From contig JBAMDO010000071.1 of the NCBI GenBank assembly GCA_037074765.1, positions 174,132 through 238,131 of the forward strand: DNA of 64,000 bases, written 5' to 3'. The position numbers and the translations under genes are program-made. Each line of letters begins with the position of its first letter. Positions within the stretch are counted from its first letter, which is position 1. The notes below the pieces were generated by a model, which was not told where the DNA came from, made no database searches, and worked only from the letters and a program-made list of their open reading frames with translations. This stretch comes from Mansonella perstans. Lineage: Eukaryota; Nematoda; Chromadorea; Rhabditida; Onchocercidae. This document shows, piece by piece, positions 38,757 to 51,644 of the stretch.

Positions 38757-41098
38757 TGTATTCGTAAAAGTCGTTCGCCGCTTTTGATTGGTTAATCTGT
38801 CAAGATTTTATTGTAAATTTTAAAGCAACTGCAGATAAAATTCACTTCTTTCATAAGCTTAAATCTTTTAAATGAAAGTAAATTATATCTCTCTCATTGA
38901 TGTTTTATTATTTATACAAGATGCGAAATCGTTTTTGAGTATACATGGAATTAATGCAAGATAAGTGCTTCAAATACGTTAGGACATACACAAATGGACA
39001 AAATTTGATACCGTCGTGAAAACTATCAGAAAGTGTCGTCCCTATAGCGAAAGAAATTCTGTTTATGCAGTTATGAATTTGAAAGTTATTATGTATTAGA
39101 CGAATTTTACAAAATATTTTTCATTCCATCAGTGCTGTAGCAATTTTATAATTCAGAGAGTTCAAATAAAATTTACTTTGCTGAAAAAATATTGTGAAGT
39201 CTTTATCTCGTTCCTTGTTTTTTATTGCTTTTAATTGCACTGATTTTATCACAGAAGAGCATGTGAACTCAAGGAAACATGTTATGATTAAGGAGTAGAA
39301 CAATATTGCTTGCCTGCCAAAAGGTTTACGTATAGGTTCTTGATTTTAATGAAATATTCAAATTCTAACTTCGTATTACATGGTTTTTCTCAAATTCAAA
39401 AATATTTCTCCAATTCTAAATTTATTAGTTTCTTTCGTTTGTGAATTAATTTTTAATTTCTCCTGTCAGAATTCATTCAGTTGTTATCCATCGAGCTATA
39501 AATGCGTAAGTTTGCTTAATTAATAGAAATTTCATTACTCATTTTTTCCAACTGTCTCATTTCAAATTTAGCCTTTCTAAATGTGATAAATAGTTGAAAT
39601 GTTATTTTATGCTGAAGGCTTCTTTTTTTTTTAAATTGGTCATGGTACTTCTGTAGTTTTGAAATAAAATTTTTGTTGCCTGTTGATTCGATTCACACAG
39701 ATAGAGTGTAATTATATTTGCAACGCTGGTTTACCGACGTTATAATTCAATTAAGTTTTGAAATCTCAAATTTTTTTGCGGAACTTTGTTTATTGACTAA
39801 ATTATTTGCATCATTTTAAAAAATAATCATACGGAGAAGAGTTTTAGAAAAAGTGGGAAAGGTGTCAGAGTTATCCAAGAGATTAATCTAATTATGTAAC
39901 AAAGTAAAATATTACTCTGAAATTTGTATGAGATGGCGTGTCCAAAAATGCTAATATTTCTCTATTAAATTCGAGTAATTTGAAGGTGAGGAATTAATTA
40001 ACATGTTGGTGACAATAAATTCTAATCAAATCAAGCGTAATTTGTATAAATCATAAGCAGAATAACTGGGCTTGCGCATATTGAGCTTTACATTAAAATG
40101 AAAGTGATACTTGAATGATGGAGTAACTGAATTGGTGATAAATACAGCCTGCTTAAAAATTTTCAATAATTTTTTATAAAGGTATTATTTCTTTATGAAA
40201 GTTTTGCCAGGTGTTATACTTCAACATCTATTATTAAATTTAGTTGATCAAACAACAATTGACATTGATTAATAGTTTTCAAAAAAAAAAACTAGTAAAA
40301 GAAATTTACTAGAAAAGTTAATGTATTCTTTTATTTCTCATTTTTTCCCCTCTTTCTCTCTTTTTTCACCTCTTTTTTTGAGAACAGAAAGTTTCTGCTT
40401 ATTAATCTAAAATCATAAATAAAAATAAAAACTTAAACTAAAAATTCTAGTTCAAAATCAGTTGTGCTTAAACGAATATATATATATATATATATACCTG
40501 TTAAAAAGCTAAAAATTGCATATCATATGTACGTAAGAACATCCTATGGATGCAAGTCATATATAAAGTATTATAATATATGTATACTGTGGTTATTAAA
40601 TAGCGTAAATACTTAATGACCAGCAGAATTGAATTTATTATAATAATTTTTTGAATTTACTTGCATTTATAAATTATATATTCTCAAATCTAAATAAATC
40701 ATAAAACAAACTATTGATATTATTTTATGCAATACTTCTGATGAAATTGCATATATCTTTCCAAATTTCATTATTTGTGTACGTTTCACTTTGTTTTAAT
40801 TTTTTTTTTTTTAACTTTATCATTTGGGATTTCTTCAAATGTGACCAGTCAACTAAATAATTAATTTTTAATTGATTAGTCGATTTGTGTTTTTCATTTT
40901 TTCAAACGATTAATTATAACTAATTAAATGTGTTATCCATGTACCTGTTTGCTTATTCTATTTGTCTCAACTAATCATTTTACCCATAAATTTGTTCGAT
41001 TGATTATTGTTTGTTCGCTTAATTGCTTATTTGTTCGTAACCATTTGTCTTATTTGTTAAATAATTAATGCCATCTGTATATTATTTCACTTATCCAT
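38757..41098. other. Gene-free AT-rich region downstream of ubql-1
   Basis: This region includes the ubiquilin 3' UTR, followed by AT-rich sequence with poly-A/T tracts and a short (AT)n run near 40478-40495. I see no coding exon or RNA gene. Confidence 0.5.
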
Positions 41099-41275
41099 AT
41101 GTATAAAATTTTACAACAGCTTCATCAAGCCAAGCAAACTCTTATAAGGGAAATAATGGTAGATCATCACCTCGCTGACAATATCTATGAAATATGCACA
41201 CAACACGGAAATAATATTTTCTTAGTTGCAGACAAGAATACGGCAGAGCTTTTGAATAAAAACGTACTTAATAAA
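41099..41275 (+). pseudogene. Fragment resembling the N-terminus of a bacterial glycerol-1-phosphate dehydrogenase
   Basis: An ATG opens a frame of about 58 coding-like codons before it dissolves into a poly-T tract. It reads LIREIMVDHHLADNIYEIC, then a glycine, then NIFLVADKNTAELL. A strand-helix-glycine-(V/L)VxDxNT pattern is what I know from the N-terminal NAD-binding half of AraM/sn-glycerol-1-phosphate dehydrogenases, which are not animal enzymes. There is no continuation of the domain downstream. In a filarial genome the natural donor would be Wolbachia; both family and donor are inferences from pattern alone. An alternative is a nematode exon, since ACAACAG at 41113-41119 and AAC|GTACTT at the other end could serve as splice sites. 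Confidence 0.35.
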
Positions 41276-42157
41276 ATTTCTCATTTCATTATTATTGTTT
41301 TTTTTTTTTTACTTGTTATTGAAGAGTAAAATTTCAGGCAATTCATTTATGCTTTTTATTCTATTTGTTTACTTTTTTTTTGTAATTCATAAAAATTTAA
41401 TTATGTTTATTCTTTAAATTTCTACAACTAATTTAAGTCAAATTTTAGAAAGGGAGAGAAGTTGAGAATCATTCGCTGAGTGCCTTTTCGAAATTTCCAT
41501 ATTGAATTTTATTTTTTAAATTCGTTCCAAAATTTAGTTATTTCGATCAGTAAATTGAAATTGAAATTCTTCCGATTTCTAAAAAGCATAATAAAATCTG
41601 ATAAAAGAGGACTGTATGAGTGGATGGATGTAAAGAGAGTTGATTGGATGTATATACATTATTATTAGAAAGCAAGAAAGGAAAATTAACTAATTTGCTT
41701 TATGGCTTTATGGGTTATTATTTATTTTGCCATGTGACAAACAATGATAAACATATGACATGAAAAATTGTCTAAAACGATTACAGTATAGATATGGGAA
41801 TGTTTTTCGCTGCTTCCCGTTCCGGTCCTGCCTGAAATGGCTGAAAAATGAAATGATTTGTTGCATTATATTTATTAATATACAAATTCATATAACTGGT
41901 CAAAATAAAGTAAAAAAATTAAATGTAATTCAAATTTTTAAATTTCTAGTTGAAATGAAATTCAAAATTGCTACAATCAACAGTAATTCAGTGTTCAAAT
42001 ATTTAAATTATGCAAAAAAATGTTTTATGAATTACAAATACAATGAAATATTGTAATTTTTTTTAAGGTTGAAAAAAAAAATCAAAACGACAATTAATAA
42101 ATTTAATGTTTGTAAATATTTTTCGAAGTGTGGAAATTTTATTTCGATTTATGGTAG
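41276..42157. other. AT-rich region without a recognised gene
   Basis: Poly-T and AT-rich sequence. A small GC-richer patch at 41805-41850 (CGCTGCTTCCCGTTCCGGTC) is open in all three plus frames for 12 to 30 codons and has no recognisable motif. Confidence 0.4.
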
Positions 42158-42310
42158 CAAGATAATTATTCTGAACAATCTTTTTATATTGAAAGGCTTC
42201 TTTATGGATGGGTCAATTTAGTAGCTCTTCCTGTCGTTTGGATATGTCAGTTCGTAATATTTACGATCTTAACAACTGGCTTATTTGTGGTGCTTTTGCC
42301 GCTACGCTAA
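42158..42310 (+). other. Candidate terminal exon encoding a membrane segment
   Basis: A 50-codon frame follows TTTATGGTAG and ends in TAA. It encodes ERLLYGWVNLVALPVVWIC and then a second hydrophobic run closing with LFVVLLPLR. GC content is clearly above the surroundings. A second plus frame is also open across about 40 codons, so the reading is ambiguous. No upstream exon could be joined and no family is recognised. Confidence 0.25.
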
Positions 42311-45300
42311 GCACTGAATTATAGAATGATTGCGGCCAAGTTGATTGACTAGTAGTAAATAATATTTTGATCTAAACCGCTCAATGTATATCCTAACCTT
42401 TCTTTATTATTGATACTATCTTCTGTTAATAAAGCTAAATTGTAATTCTGCAATTTTTGTAAGTTAAAAGTTTGAAATTTATTATCAAATTAATGATAAA
42501 ATAATAAAATCATAATTGCAAATACAAATATATATATAATTACGATAATAAAACAACTATAATCAGTACTCATGATTAGAACAATTAATTAATGAATAGG
42601 AGCAGAAAATAATCAGAATAGTGATAAAATAATAAAACGTATATAATATAATAATGATATGATATTTGATACCTGGTAATGACAAGTGTGAAAGTAATAA
42701 TCCATATGACAGCGCAGTAAAGCAAGATTATGACATTACTTATCGCTGTATGATTGCTTTTATTTTAAACTTAAAATACGAATTTTGATGAAACAAAATT
42801 AAAAAAATGAGACATAGAAATATGACGAATTTACAAAAAACCGATACTCAAATGAAACATTATAATCATTAAGATTTAATTACAGCAAAATACAGATTAT
42901 TAATAATAGGTGAAATGATAATTTCATGATTATTTGAGTATCATGATTATTTGAACATAAATGATTAATGAAATGAATAATTGTGAAAAACGACATTCTA
43001 ACCTGATAGAAAGAATAATAGGCCGCTCAATCTATTCACTGTTTAATATATTCATATTTCAATAGATAATTGGCACATTCTGTAATAGGTTCAGCAAGTT
43101 CCACAAGTTATTTTCTTTCATTTCTAGTAACTTTCTTAAGCATCTGCTCTTGAAATATGATCCTTTAATTATTGCCTTATTAACTTATTTTTTATAATGA
43201 ATTATAAATGCTCTCAAATTTCCTGTCTTTGATGCATTTTATTCCTTCGTTTCAACTTTTTCTCTCTCTCTTTTTAAAAGATATTTTTTAGACGAATTTT
43301 GGCAAATAAAATAAAATATGAAATAATAGGATGAAGTCCTTGGAAAAATTATGAAAATTATGATGATATCCTTGGAAAAATTATGATTTAATTATAAAAT
43401 ATGAAATGAAGAAATGAAGATTATTCGATATCCTTGAAAAAAATTATGATTTAGATTGTCTAAACATAGTTTATAATTTTACATGTTGATTAAGTGATTT
43501 CATTTAATTTGAAATTTCTTGCTTAATCAATCACTTCACTATGAAAGAAGCCACCGAATCTATCAATTGCTTGATTAATGGTTCAATAAAAGTTAAACGA
43601 TTAAGATAGTTGTCATAGAAATTTAAAAGAAAAAAATTAACAAGCCATCATTTTCCAAACGCACTGAATTGGAGCAATTATGAAAACTTATCAAATTCGC
43701 CATATTCACATCATACCATATACATACCATATCATGTCATATCATATCACTGTCCAAATGTACGAACGAAATGATAACAGGTAAAAACTTATTTAATAAT
43801 CATTTTATCATCAAATGAAATACAACCAATTAAATGTTGTAATTTCTTTAAATTACTTCTTTAAATTACTTCCAAATTTATTTAATTTCATTCAATTTCA
43901 ATTTTTCATTCAATTCAAGAGGTCTACAAAAGACAAATAAATTGTAGCAAAAAAAAGTGGAAAAAAATGGGAGGGAAAAAAACGCTAAAGCAATTGCAAA
44001 ATGAAAATTAAACAATAATGGATTGAAGTGACGAATGGATGATATAAGATATACTTCAGAAATATCATTTTCCTATCAAAGCAATCGGTTTTTTCTTTAA
44101 TTCAAAAAAAATAAGAAAAATGGGAAATATTCAGATTTGCGAAAGGAATCAAAGAAAGAGAAATAATTTATGAAATATGATATGATGATTGCTTTCTTCC
44201 GTTATAGTTATGAAATATGGAAGTAAAATGACACTTCCATGCAATCAAGACAAAATTTTTAATTACTCAAAAGAAAGGAAAGATTTTGCACAAAAAATTT
44301 GAAATTATTTTTGAAGAGAAAATTATTTTCCAGGAATAGAAATAATTTGTTGCTAATACTATTCGAATACAGCTATCATGCTTGTAACCATTTCAATTTG
44401 ACCACTTCGACAAGTATGGAGAGGATTTAAAGGCTTTTCTCTACAAATGTATGAATGCCAATTTATGAAATCATATATTTCAAAATTATAGTTGTTATAA
44501 TTTGTTACAAAAGCAATTTTGTGGAGATATTTTATCTCAACAATTAAAATTGTAAATGTTTCAACCATTCAAATGTGAAATATATCGTATGATATATATA
44601 TATATTTATATATTTGTTTTATACGGTATAATTTCAATATAATAATAAATAATTCTAGTGTATTATAAAAGTAACACTAATACCAGCTATGCTTTCCACA
44701 ATTCATTAAACGACAATAGTTTAGAGTTGAAGAGCAATGGCTTAACTTCACTTTTTGGCTGACATTAAGTGATAGCTGGAAGTCTTAATGATAATATTTT
44801 CAACCATTATTCCAGCAGCAATATCATAGCAATGTCGTAGTGTAGTGCCGCAGTATCATCGCACTTTCATCACTTCATATAATTTTTGAAATACAAATTT
44901 AGAATGATACGACTATTAATTATTGCCAAAATAATTATTGAAGCATACGAGCGGCAGTATATGTTTTTTGTATCAAGTTAATAATAATTGTCATTCTGCT
45001 TTTTATTTAAAGAATTACTTATTTATGTCATGTCCTACCACTCTATCTCATTTTCTTCAATTATCGCATTTTATTGTCATCACAACCAATCAATCGTTTT
45101 ATCGTTTATTTTCCGTAGTTATACCATAAACAGAGACAAATAAGTGAGACAAACAGATGAATGGATGAAATGGACGGATTGGGATTGGGATGGATGGACA
45201 GATAAAATAAATCCAATTATATCAGCTTGCCATTTTTAATTATACATTTATAGATAAGAGAGAAGAAGAAAAGCATATAATATGATTTTCTTTGTCCACT

Positions 45301-45327
45301 AATATTATCTTGACTTTTATTCTATAG
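42311..45327. other. AT-rich gene-free region
   Basis: Mostly AT-rich sequence with short direct repeats (see 43333-43452) and an (AT)n run near 44590-44612. I see no exon-like island or RNA gene. Confidence 0.45.
43333..43452. repeat. Imperfect direct repeats (TCCTTGGAAAAATTATGA)
   Basis: The phrase TCCTTG(G)AAAAA(A)TTATGA occurs three times, starting near 43336, 43368 and 43430. Two copies are preceded by GATA and followed by TTTA. This is a local duplication in non-coding DNA. Confidence 0.7.
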
Positions 45328-45410
45328 CATTACGACGTTACGGCGGAAAAAAAGATGCACATAATCGGAATATACCACCACCTGAAAAGAGACCAGAATT
45401 TGTAAAATAA
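45328..45410 (+). other. Candidate C-terminal exon with a basic, proline-rich tail
   Basis: After the acceptor-like TATTCTATAG, a frame of 26 codons reads LRRYGGKKDAHNRN then IPPPEKRPEFVK and TAA. The composition is unlike random AT-rich sequence and resembles a cytoplasmic protein tail. It would need a phase-1 donor upstream. A GTCAGT at 42246-42251, inside the 42158-42310 island, has that phase, but the join is speculative. No family is recognised. Confidence 0.3.
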
Positions 45411-45874
45411 TTTCCAGATCTTTCAATAAATAGAAATAATACCATAAATGCTACTAGAAACAAGAAGCAGCATTCTGAATCATTATCGATAAACATACAT
45501 TTCTTTTGGGATTTTAATGAATGAGCACGAATCGCGGTATATAGTAATATGTTCGATGTGCTACATTAACTGACGGATATGATCCTGGAAATGTTATGGT
45601 GATATGGAAAAGAGAATTAACAAAATTCATTTCAAATTTCTTTTATGGATATAGTTGTATGATTTGGGAATAAAATATTGGAAATTATAAATGACAAAAT
45701 TCTAGCCTAAAGACAATTCAGTGAATTGCACTCTGGTTATCAACCATTGTAAAAAATTTGGTGCAGAAACTATGACGATGCGATATTTGTGTACAGAAAT
45801 TTACTTTAAAATTTACCTTAAAATTAAAATTTTTTTAAAATTTTAAATGAAATGTACCTTAAAATGATACTTAC

Positions 45875-45937
45875 CTCAACAACAACAACATTGCCGCATG
45901 TCACCACCCTCACAGTTATCCTTAATTTCAATAATAT
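45875..45937 (-). other. Candidate internal exon, minus strand
   Basis: 63 nt (21 codons, phase 0) is bounded by a CCATTCAG acceptor and a perfect GAG|GTAAGT donor on the minus strand. It encodes alternating hydrophobic residues (LRITVRVVTCGNVVVVE), suggesting beta strands. Neither neighbouring exon was found and no family is recognised. Confidence 0.3.
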
Positions 45938-46142
45938 CTGAATGGCTATCACAAAAAAATTTGTATCAAATAAGCAGAAATATAGACGGAGAGCGGAAAT
46001 GAGTAATAGAAAAAGTGCTGAACATCGATATAATAAATAGTAATATTTACGTTAAGAATGGGATAGGATGAAGAGTTATTTGTTCCATGTGATATGCAAT
46101 ACTTTACATGAGAGGTGATGGCCTGGCAGGCACAATCATTGG

Positions 46143-46249
46143 TTATATTTCAAAATTAAAGATGACAGGAATGAATCCGCCTTTAGCTTTGCTATTCCAG
46201 GAAAATTCGATGTCCCCTGTAGTCATATCATCGAGTCGTCTTTTACTAC
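46143..46249 (-). other. Candidate exon or open segment, minus strand
   Basis: Following AATAACAG on the minus strand, a frame encodes SKRRLDDMTTGDIEFSWNSK and a short hydrophobic tail before TAA. The opposite strand is also open (98 codons from 46108), so strand and reality are unresolved. Confidence 0.2.
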
Positions 46250-48369
46250 CTGTTATTTTCTCATTATTAATATCACTGATTAACTTTACGTATGGACAAA
46301 TCAATGAACTTTTAATTAGGATAAAATACTCGCTTTTTTTTTTTTTTTTTTGCAAAATTTATGCTATATTAATTTTTTTAAACTTTTTGAATCATTCAAT
46401 TTGATTTCTTCGTTATACTACTAGTCGCTTGATGTAATAATCACATTATAACAGCGTAGGAAAAAGGAGATTTGAAGTTTAACCAGTAAGGTTAAGTTAG
46501 AAAGCTATCCAGTATCACAGATATGTAGTATTGTAGTTGAGTAATTGATTAAAATTAATTCCAGTTAGTAATTGTCTCGAAATAATTTTTCCATTTAAAT
46601 ACATATATACTTATTACCGTACAACAAAAGCAACAACAACAATAACAATAGCACAATGAAAAGTTTTAATTTTAAAAAAGTAAAAAAAAAAAAAAAAGAA
46701 TTGGTTGGGAAAAAAAAAGAAGGAATAGATGGAAAGAAATAATAAGCAATAAATCAGCTGAAGTTGATTATAGCCAACAAAATTCCAACGCTGTTTTAAT
46801 CTATCGGGTTGCTGGCAGTTAAGCAGAAAATATATTCTATTTTTCTTTTGAAATTTTGCGCTTAAAAGACGAAACATACATAGATATATATATATATACA
46901 GAGATACTTTGGAAATGTTGACAAGAATTGAAAGGTAAATGGAAAGATAAGGGAATAAGAAGAGAAAGGAAAAAAAAAAAGAAAAAGAAGAAAGTAATAA
47001 AAATTGATTAGTGGTGAAACCGAAATGAAACAGTATTTGGCAGTTGTAAAATAGCAGCAGCATTTAGTAAGAATAGTAGTAAAAAGAGAAGAAAGACGAT
47101 AAATTGAAATGAATTAGTGAAAATTACGGAATTAATAAATTTCTTTGAATAATAGTTTAATTGGTTGAAATTTGTTTTCAAATGGATGGAAAAAAAATGA
47201 AAAGTGAAACATAGCAATGGAACTGAATATATGCGACAATTTTCTCTTTTAAATTACCTTTTTCTTTCTTTCTTTCTCTCTTTCTTTTCATTGCTTTTTT
47301 TTTTTTTTTTTTAAATTTGTTTAAAACAACCAAAGTGAATTGTAAAAATGAAAATTTTTTCCTTTCATTTTTTTTCTCAAATGACAGTTAAAGTTATATT
47401 TCAATCATTTCATTTGGCAACAATTATTTTGTTGCAAATTTAAGATTTTCTATTCTACTTTTTTTCCCTCTCCTTTTTATATTCAAATGAAAAAGAATTA
47501 AATTTCGTTTTTTTCAATCGTAAAAGAATTCAAGCAGTTTTTTTCTTTTCTTTTTTTTTTTTTTAAGAAAATATATAAAAATACATTTCAATGTTGAATA
47601 AATTTTTAGAAATTCAATTTTTCTTAAAAAAAAAAGATCCTCACGTAGAAATCAGTGAAAACAAATATGCATTTGACTTTTGATTAAAATAAACTTTGAA
47701 AAATTAACCAACAAATATCTAGATCTCTTAAACTTGACATTTTTTTTTTTAGTCTTAAGGAATACGTAATTGTTATTCAATAATATAATATGTAGAATCA
47801 AAAAAAAAAAAAAAAAAACAAAAAATTAGGATGTTTTTAAATTTTTAAGAATTAAATTTAAAAAAAAAAGAGCTAAAGAACAGAAAAGGGTAAATAAGTG
47901 AAATGATATTCGATTACATATGTTCCGTTTACTTTACTTTACCGGCTAATGGTGCCAAAAATTCAATTCAAGCATTTTGTGAATTTGGCTCAAAAAATTT
48001 TGAAATCATTTTTTCCCGATTTAATTCGATATCGATTTATCCCAGGAAAAAAGATTATAAGATATAAATTATTACTGGTAAGATCAAATAGAATTTTGGA
48101 AGTAGAATTTTGAAGCTATTTTCTTTTTAAAAAAAAAAAAAAAAATCAAAAAGAAAGAAAAGAATGTCACATATGGTGACCACTACGTTAAATTAATGAA
48201 AAAAGATTGTAAAAATAAGATGTTTATGACAATTACAGTAATAGCTAATTGTATTGTAATCTATGGATTGAGGAAAATAAAAAAAAGAAGCAAAATTATA
48301 TTACAACACATTTACAACAGAAACGAGTGATAGTGATTGTTTGAAAGGCAAATATGACAACGATTCTTC

Positions 48370-48498
48370 CTAACCTTTATTTCCTGTATTATCAATAGAA
48401 GCTAAACGAGCTGATTGACCCTTAACCCATTTGTGAACCTTTCGTCCAATTGTTGTTGCCAATAATTTACGCATATTGTGTATATTTGTCAATTCGCC
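48370..48498 (-). other. Candidate exon or open segment, minus strand
   Basis: 42 codons between stops encode MRKLLATTIGRKVHKWVKGQ followed by a Ser/Asn-rich end. The composition is basic and helix-like, and there is a GTTAGG donor-like site at its end. The length alone is expected by chance in this sequence; only the composition is suggestive. Confidence 0.2.
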
Positions 48499-48995
48499 CT
48501 ATCCATTTGTCTTCTCACTGACCTATCCTGTACTTCTTATCGAATTAAATAGTAAAAGATGAATGGCAAAATTGAGAGAGAGAGGAAGTAAGAGATAGAA
48601 ACGATCGTAAATTTCAATCTGAATGGCTATCGATCTATATATCCAACTGTTAAAAGCTACCTTAGAATCCAATTTATTACTTGGATCCCAAAGTGATGAC
48701 ATAGTTTATACTATCATTAAGCTGACCAGTAATAATAGATAGTGGTAAGTTATGGTATATATTCTAGTTTATTACACTATATTATCGTTCATTTTAAAAA
48801 TTTCTTTTCATTCAATTCATTTTATATTTGTTAATTTTATTTGATTCATTTAATTTCAATTCAATTCAATCTAATTAGAAAACATTTTAAATTATTCTTC
48901 TTTGAAACTTTGCAAATTTTAATTTTAATTTTTCATTGCCAAAAAAAAATTCCAATCAACCAATAAATTATTTGAACAGACAAAAGAAACAATGA

Positions 48996-49130
48996 GGGTT
49001 ATTTTTAGGGTCATCTTAAATCTCCATGCTAAAGAATTCCTGAATTATTTCAGCAAATGAAGCAATAAGGATTATTTTTGTTGCATTTTTAGGATCATCC
49101 TGAATTTTCATGCTAAAGAATTCCTATTTC
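48996..49130. repeat. Diverged 84-bp tandem duplication
   Basis: The block TTATTTTTAGG.TCATC...CATGCTAAAGAATTCCT occurs twice, offset by about 84 bp. The two copies differ by several substitutions and indels. Non-coding. Confidence 0.7.
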
Positions 49131-49477
49131 TTTCAATCACAAAAATATATTTGTGTATTTCGTTTAAATTTTTTAATACAGTTCTATATATGATGCTTTT
49201 AAATGTTATGCATTTTTTCTTTCCACTTTTTTTAGAATTAGAAAATTTCTGCTAACCAAATAAGTATCAATAAGTATTGCATCATTCTTAACGATATTTT
49301 TAGGTGACATTTACCCATCTGAAGTACTTTTCGATTGGTATGATAATGTCAAAATTATTGGGTAATATTTGAAAAATGTATATAAATCAAGCATTGCCCA
49401 TCATCTTAACAATTATTGCGTATTTAATTAGAAAATGTAAATCATTGCTTTCAATCATTTAGCTAGATTAAAAGCTG

Positions 49478-49479
<2 letters not shown>

Positions 49480-49544
<65 letters not shown>

Positions 49545-49560
49545 TGTGTATGTGTGTGTG
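49480..49560. repeat. (TG)n microsatellite
   Basis: About 80 bp of nearly pure TG dinucleotides with a few TATG interruptions at the right end. Confidence 0.97.
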
Positions 49561-51156
49561 CATGAATAACAGCTCATTTACACAGATGCATATGTAGAAG
49601 AAATATAAATACTCATTTGGTGGTATAAGCGGAAGTTTGAATCGTTGATGAGATGCCTCAAAATGAACCATGATAATAGGAGCGTTTATAATTTCAATAT
49701 TATTCAATGAGTTAATGTTAGTTGTAAGAGATGAGCGCGGAAAAAGTCCAATTGATTAATAAAACATTGGCTAACAATTACTTTCTCAAGCAATACTGCT
49801 AATATTGTTTCAAGATAAGCTATCAATTAAAATTCTATGAAGTAACTTTTTCTAATAACTTAACGTATATTACAAAAGTATTCACCGTATTTAATGTATT
49901 TACAAAGAACAGAATGAGCTAGAAATAATTGGAAGGAAATATGATCATTGGAAAAGTTGAAAGCTATATAGATTATATTATCGACTGATTTATGTATCAG
50001 CTGATATGACCCTGATATGATCTTTCATGGTTAATATTTAGAAATGAAAGGTTAATTTCTTGAAATGATATCGTAAGATTATAGAAACAATACATTGATA
50101 TGAGCAAAATTTGAACTTAATTAAAAGCCATTAATGAGAAGAGAAAGAAATGCCTCAAAAAGAAAGCAGAATGAGACAATTAGTAGCTAAAGAAAGAATT
50201 TATCATTTATTTATTAATTTCGAAAATGGAATTGACATTTCAACTTTTGAATTTCCATTCTTTCATTTCCAAATTGAATTTCCATTGTTAAAGTTTTTTT
50301 TTATCATATTAATGAAACGTATAGATTTGGACATTTTGCTACAATAATAAAACCCTGGAATCTTTTGCATACAATTTCATATTTAATTCAATAAATTGTT
50401 TGGAAAATAAATTTATCGACTTTTTTCTCCCTTTTTTTCTTTCCCTCTCTCTTCTCTTCTCTTCTCTTTTCTCTCTCTTTCTAATGCATGAAATTATTGT
50501 TCAAATTTTTATAGTTGATATCGCTTTTTTTAATTCAACAAATAATTGCATTATGTTATAATTTAAAAAAAAAAAAGTGCTTTTATCCAATATTTGATTA
50601 ATTTAAATTTGTTTTTTTTTTTTGTCATTTTTATTTTATTTTTTCTCGTTGTAAGATTTTAAAATATTACTTCTTTTTATCCCTACACTCATTTCTATTT
50701 CATTTATATTATTTCTACTTTATTTAATTTTTTCCTCTGCTTGTCATATTTTTTCGAACTATTTATATATTTAAATGTTATTCTTTCATTTGCTACTCAC
50801 ATTTATTATTGTTATTCCATTTCAGTCTATTTTCATTCCATTTTACCTTTTCCAGTTATCTATTCATTGTCAATCGGAAGAATTGCAAATAACTTGATCA
50901 TTTTTGACAATAAGTGATAAGAACAGAGCTAACTGCTGTTGCTATTTTGTTGTTCTGTGGATTGTCTGGATTACGTTGGATGTTGTTATTAATTATCATT
51001 GAGAAACTTTATTCCTCAAATTTTGTTTACGCAATTTATTATCACACATAATTCTCTCTTCCTCTCTCTTTACTTGTCTTTCACTATTACCTCTTCTTTC
51101 ATCCCTTCAGGTGTTAGATGGAAAATAATCTGTCATTTTTCAAATTCTCACTTCAG

Positions 51157-51220
51157 TGAGACACCACAAAGAGACGAAGATAAAGATGGATTGAAAAATC
51201 AAATCATAGCAATCTTTTAA
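51157..51220 (+). other. Candidate terminal exon with an acidic tail
   Basis: A near-perfect acceptor (TTCTCACTTCAG) is followed in phase 2 by ETPQRDEDKDGLKNQIIAIF and TAA. The charged composition is unlike AT-rich random sequence. No upstream exon was identified. A longer version using the acceptor CCCTTCAG at 51110 is also open. Confidence 0.28.
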
Positions 51221-51644
51221 TGTTTGATCAAATTTCTATCAATTGCCAAAGATTCATCTTTAAATACATATACTGATATAGAATAAATCTCTATGTATGT
51301 GTATATGTGAATGTATTGTGAATGTATTGTCACATATATATTCATATATAAATGTATGAGTAAAAAAAAAAATTTATATTTCTTTAAAAAGTTTACTTGT
51401 ATATGTATATGTATGTATGTGTATATATGCATATGTATGTTTAAGGCATGTAAACATTTTAAAGAAATATAAATTTTTTATTCCTTTAAATTTTATTAAT
51501 TTTTTTTTTTTTTGTTATTTAAAAATATTATCCTAAAGGTTTTTTATTAATTTTAATTTAAAAATATTTGTTCACTTATTTATTTTCCTTATTTTACATA
51601 GTTTGTGATTGATGAAAAAAAAATGATAACTATTTCTATGAAAA

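Noticed and set aside
46614..47217. 149-aa and 69-aa minus-strand ORFs
   Set aside because: They are Phe/Leu/Tyr-rich translations of A-rich low-complexity DNA with a TATATA run, and show no domain.
49468..49707. Minus ORF ending in a Thr-His repeat
   Set aside because: Its C-terminal half is translated TG microsatellite. The first part is short and ambiguous because the plus strand is equally open.
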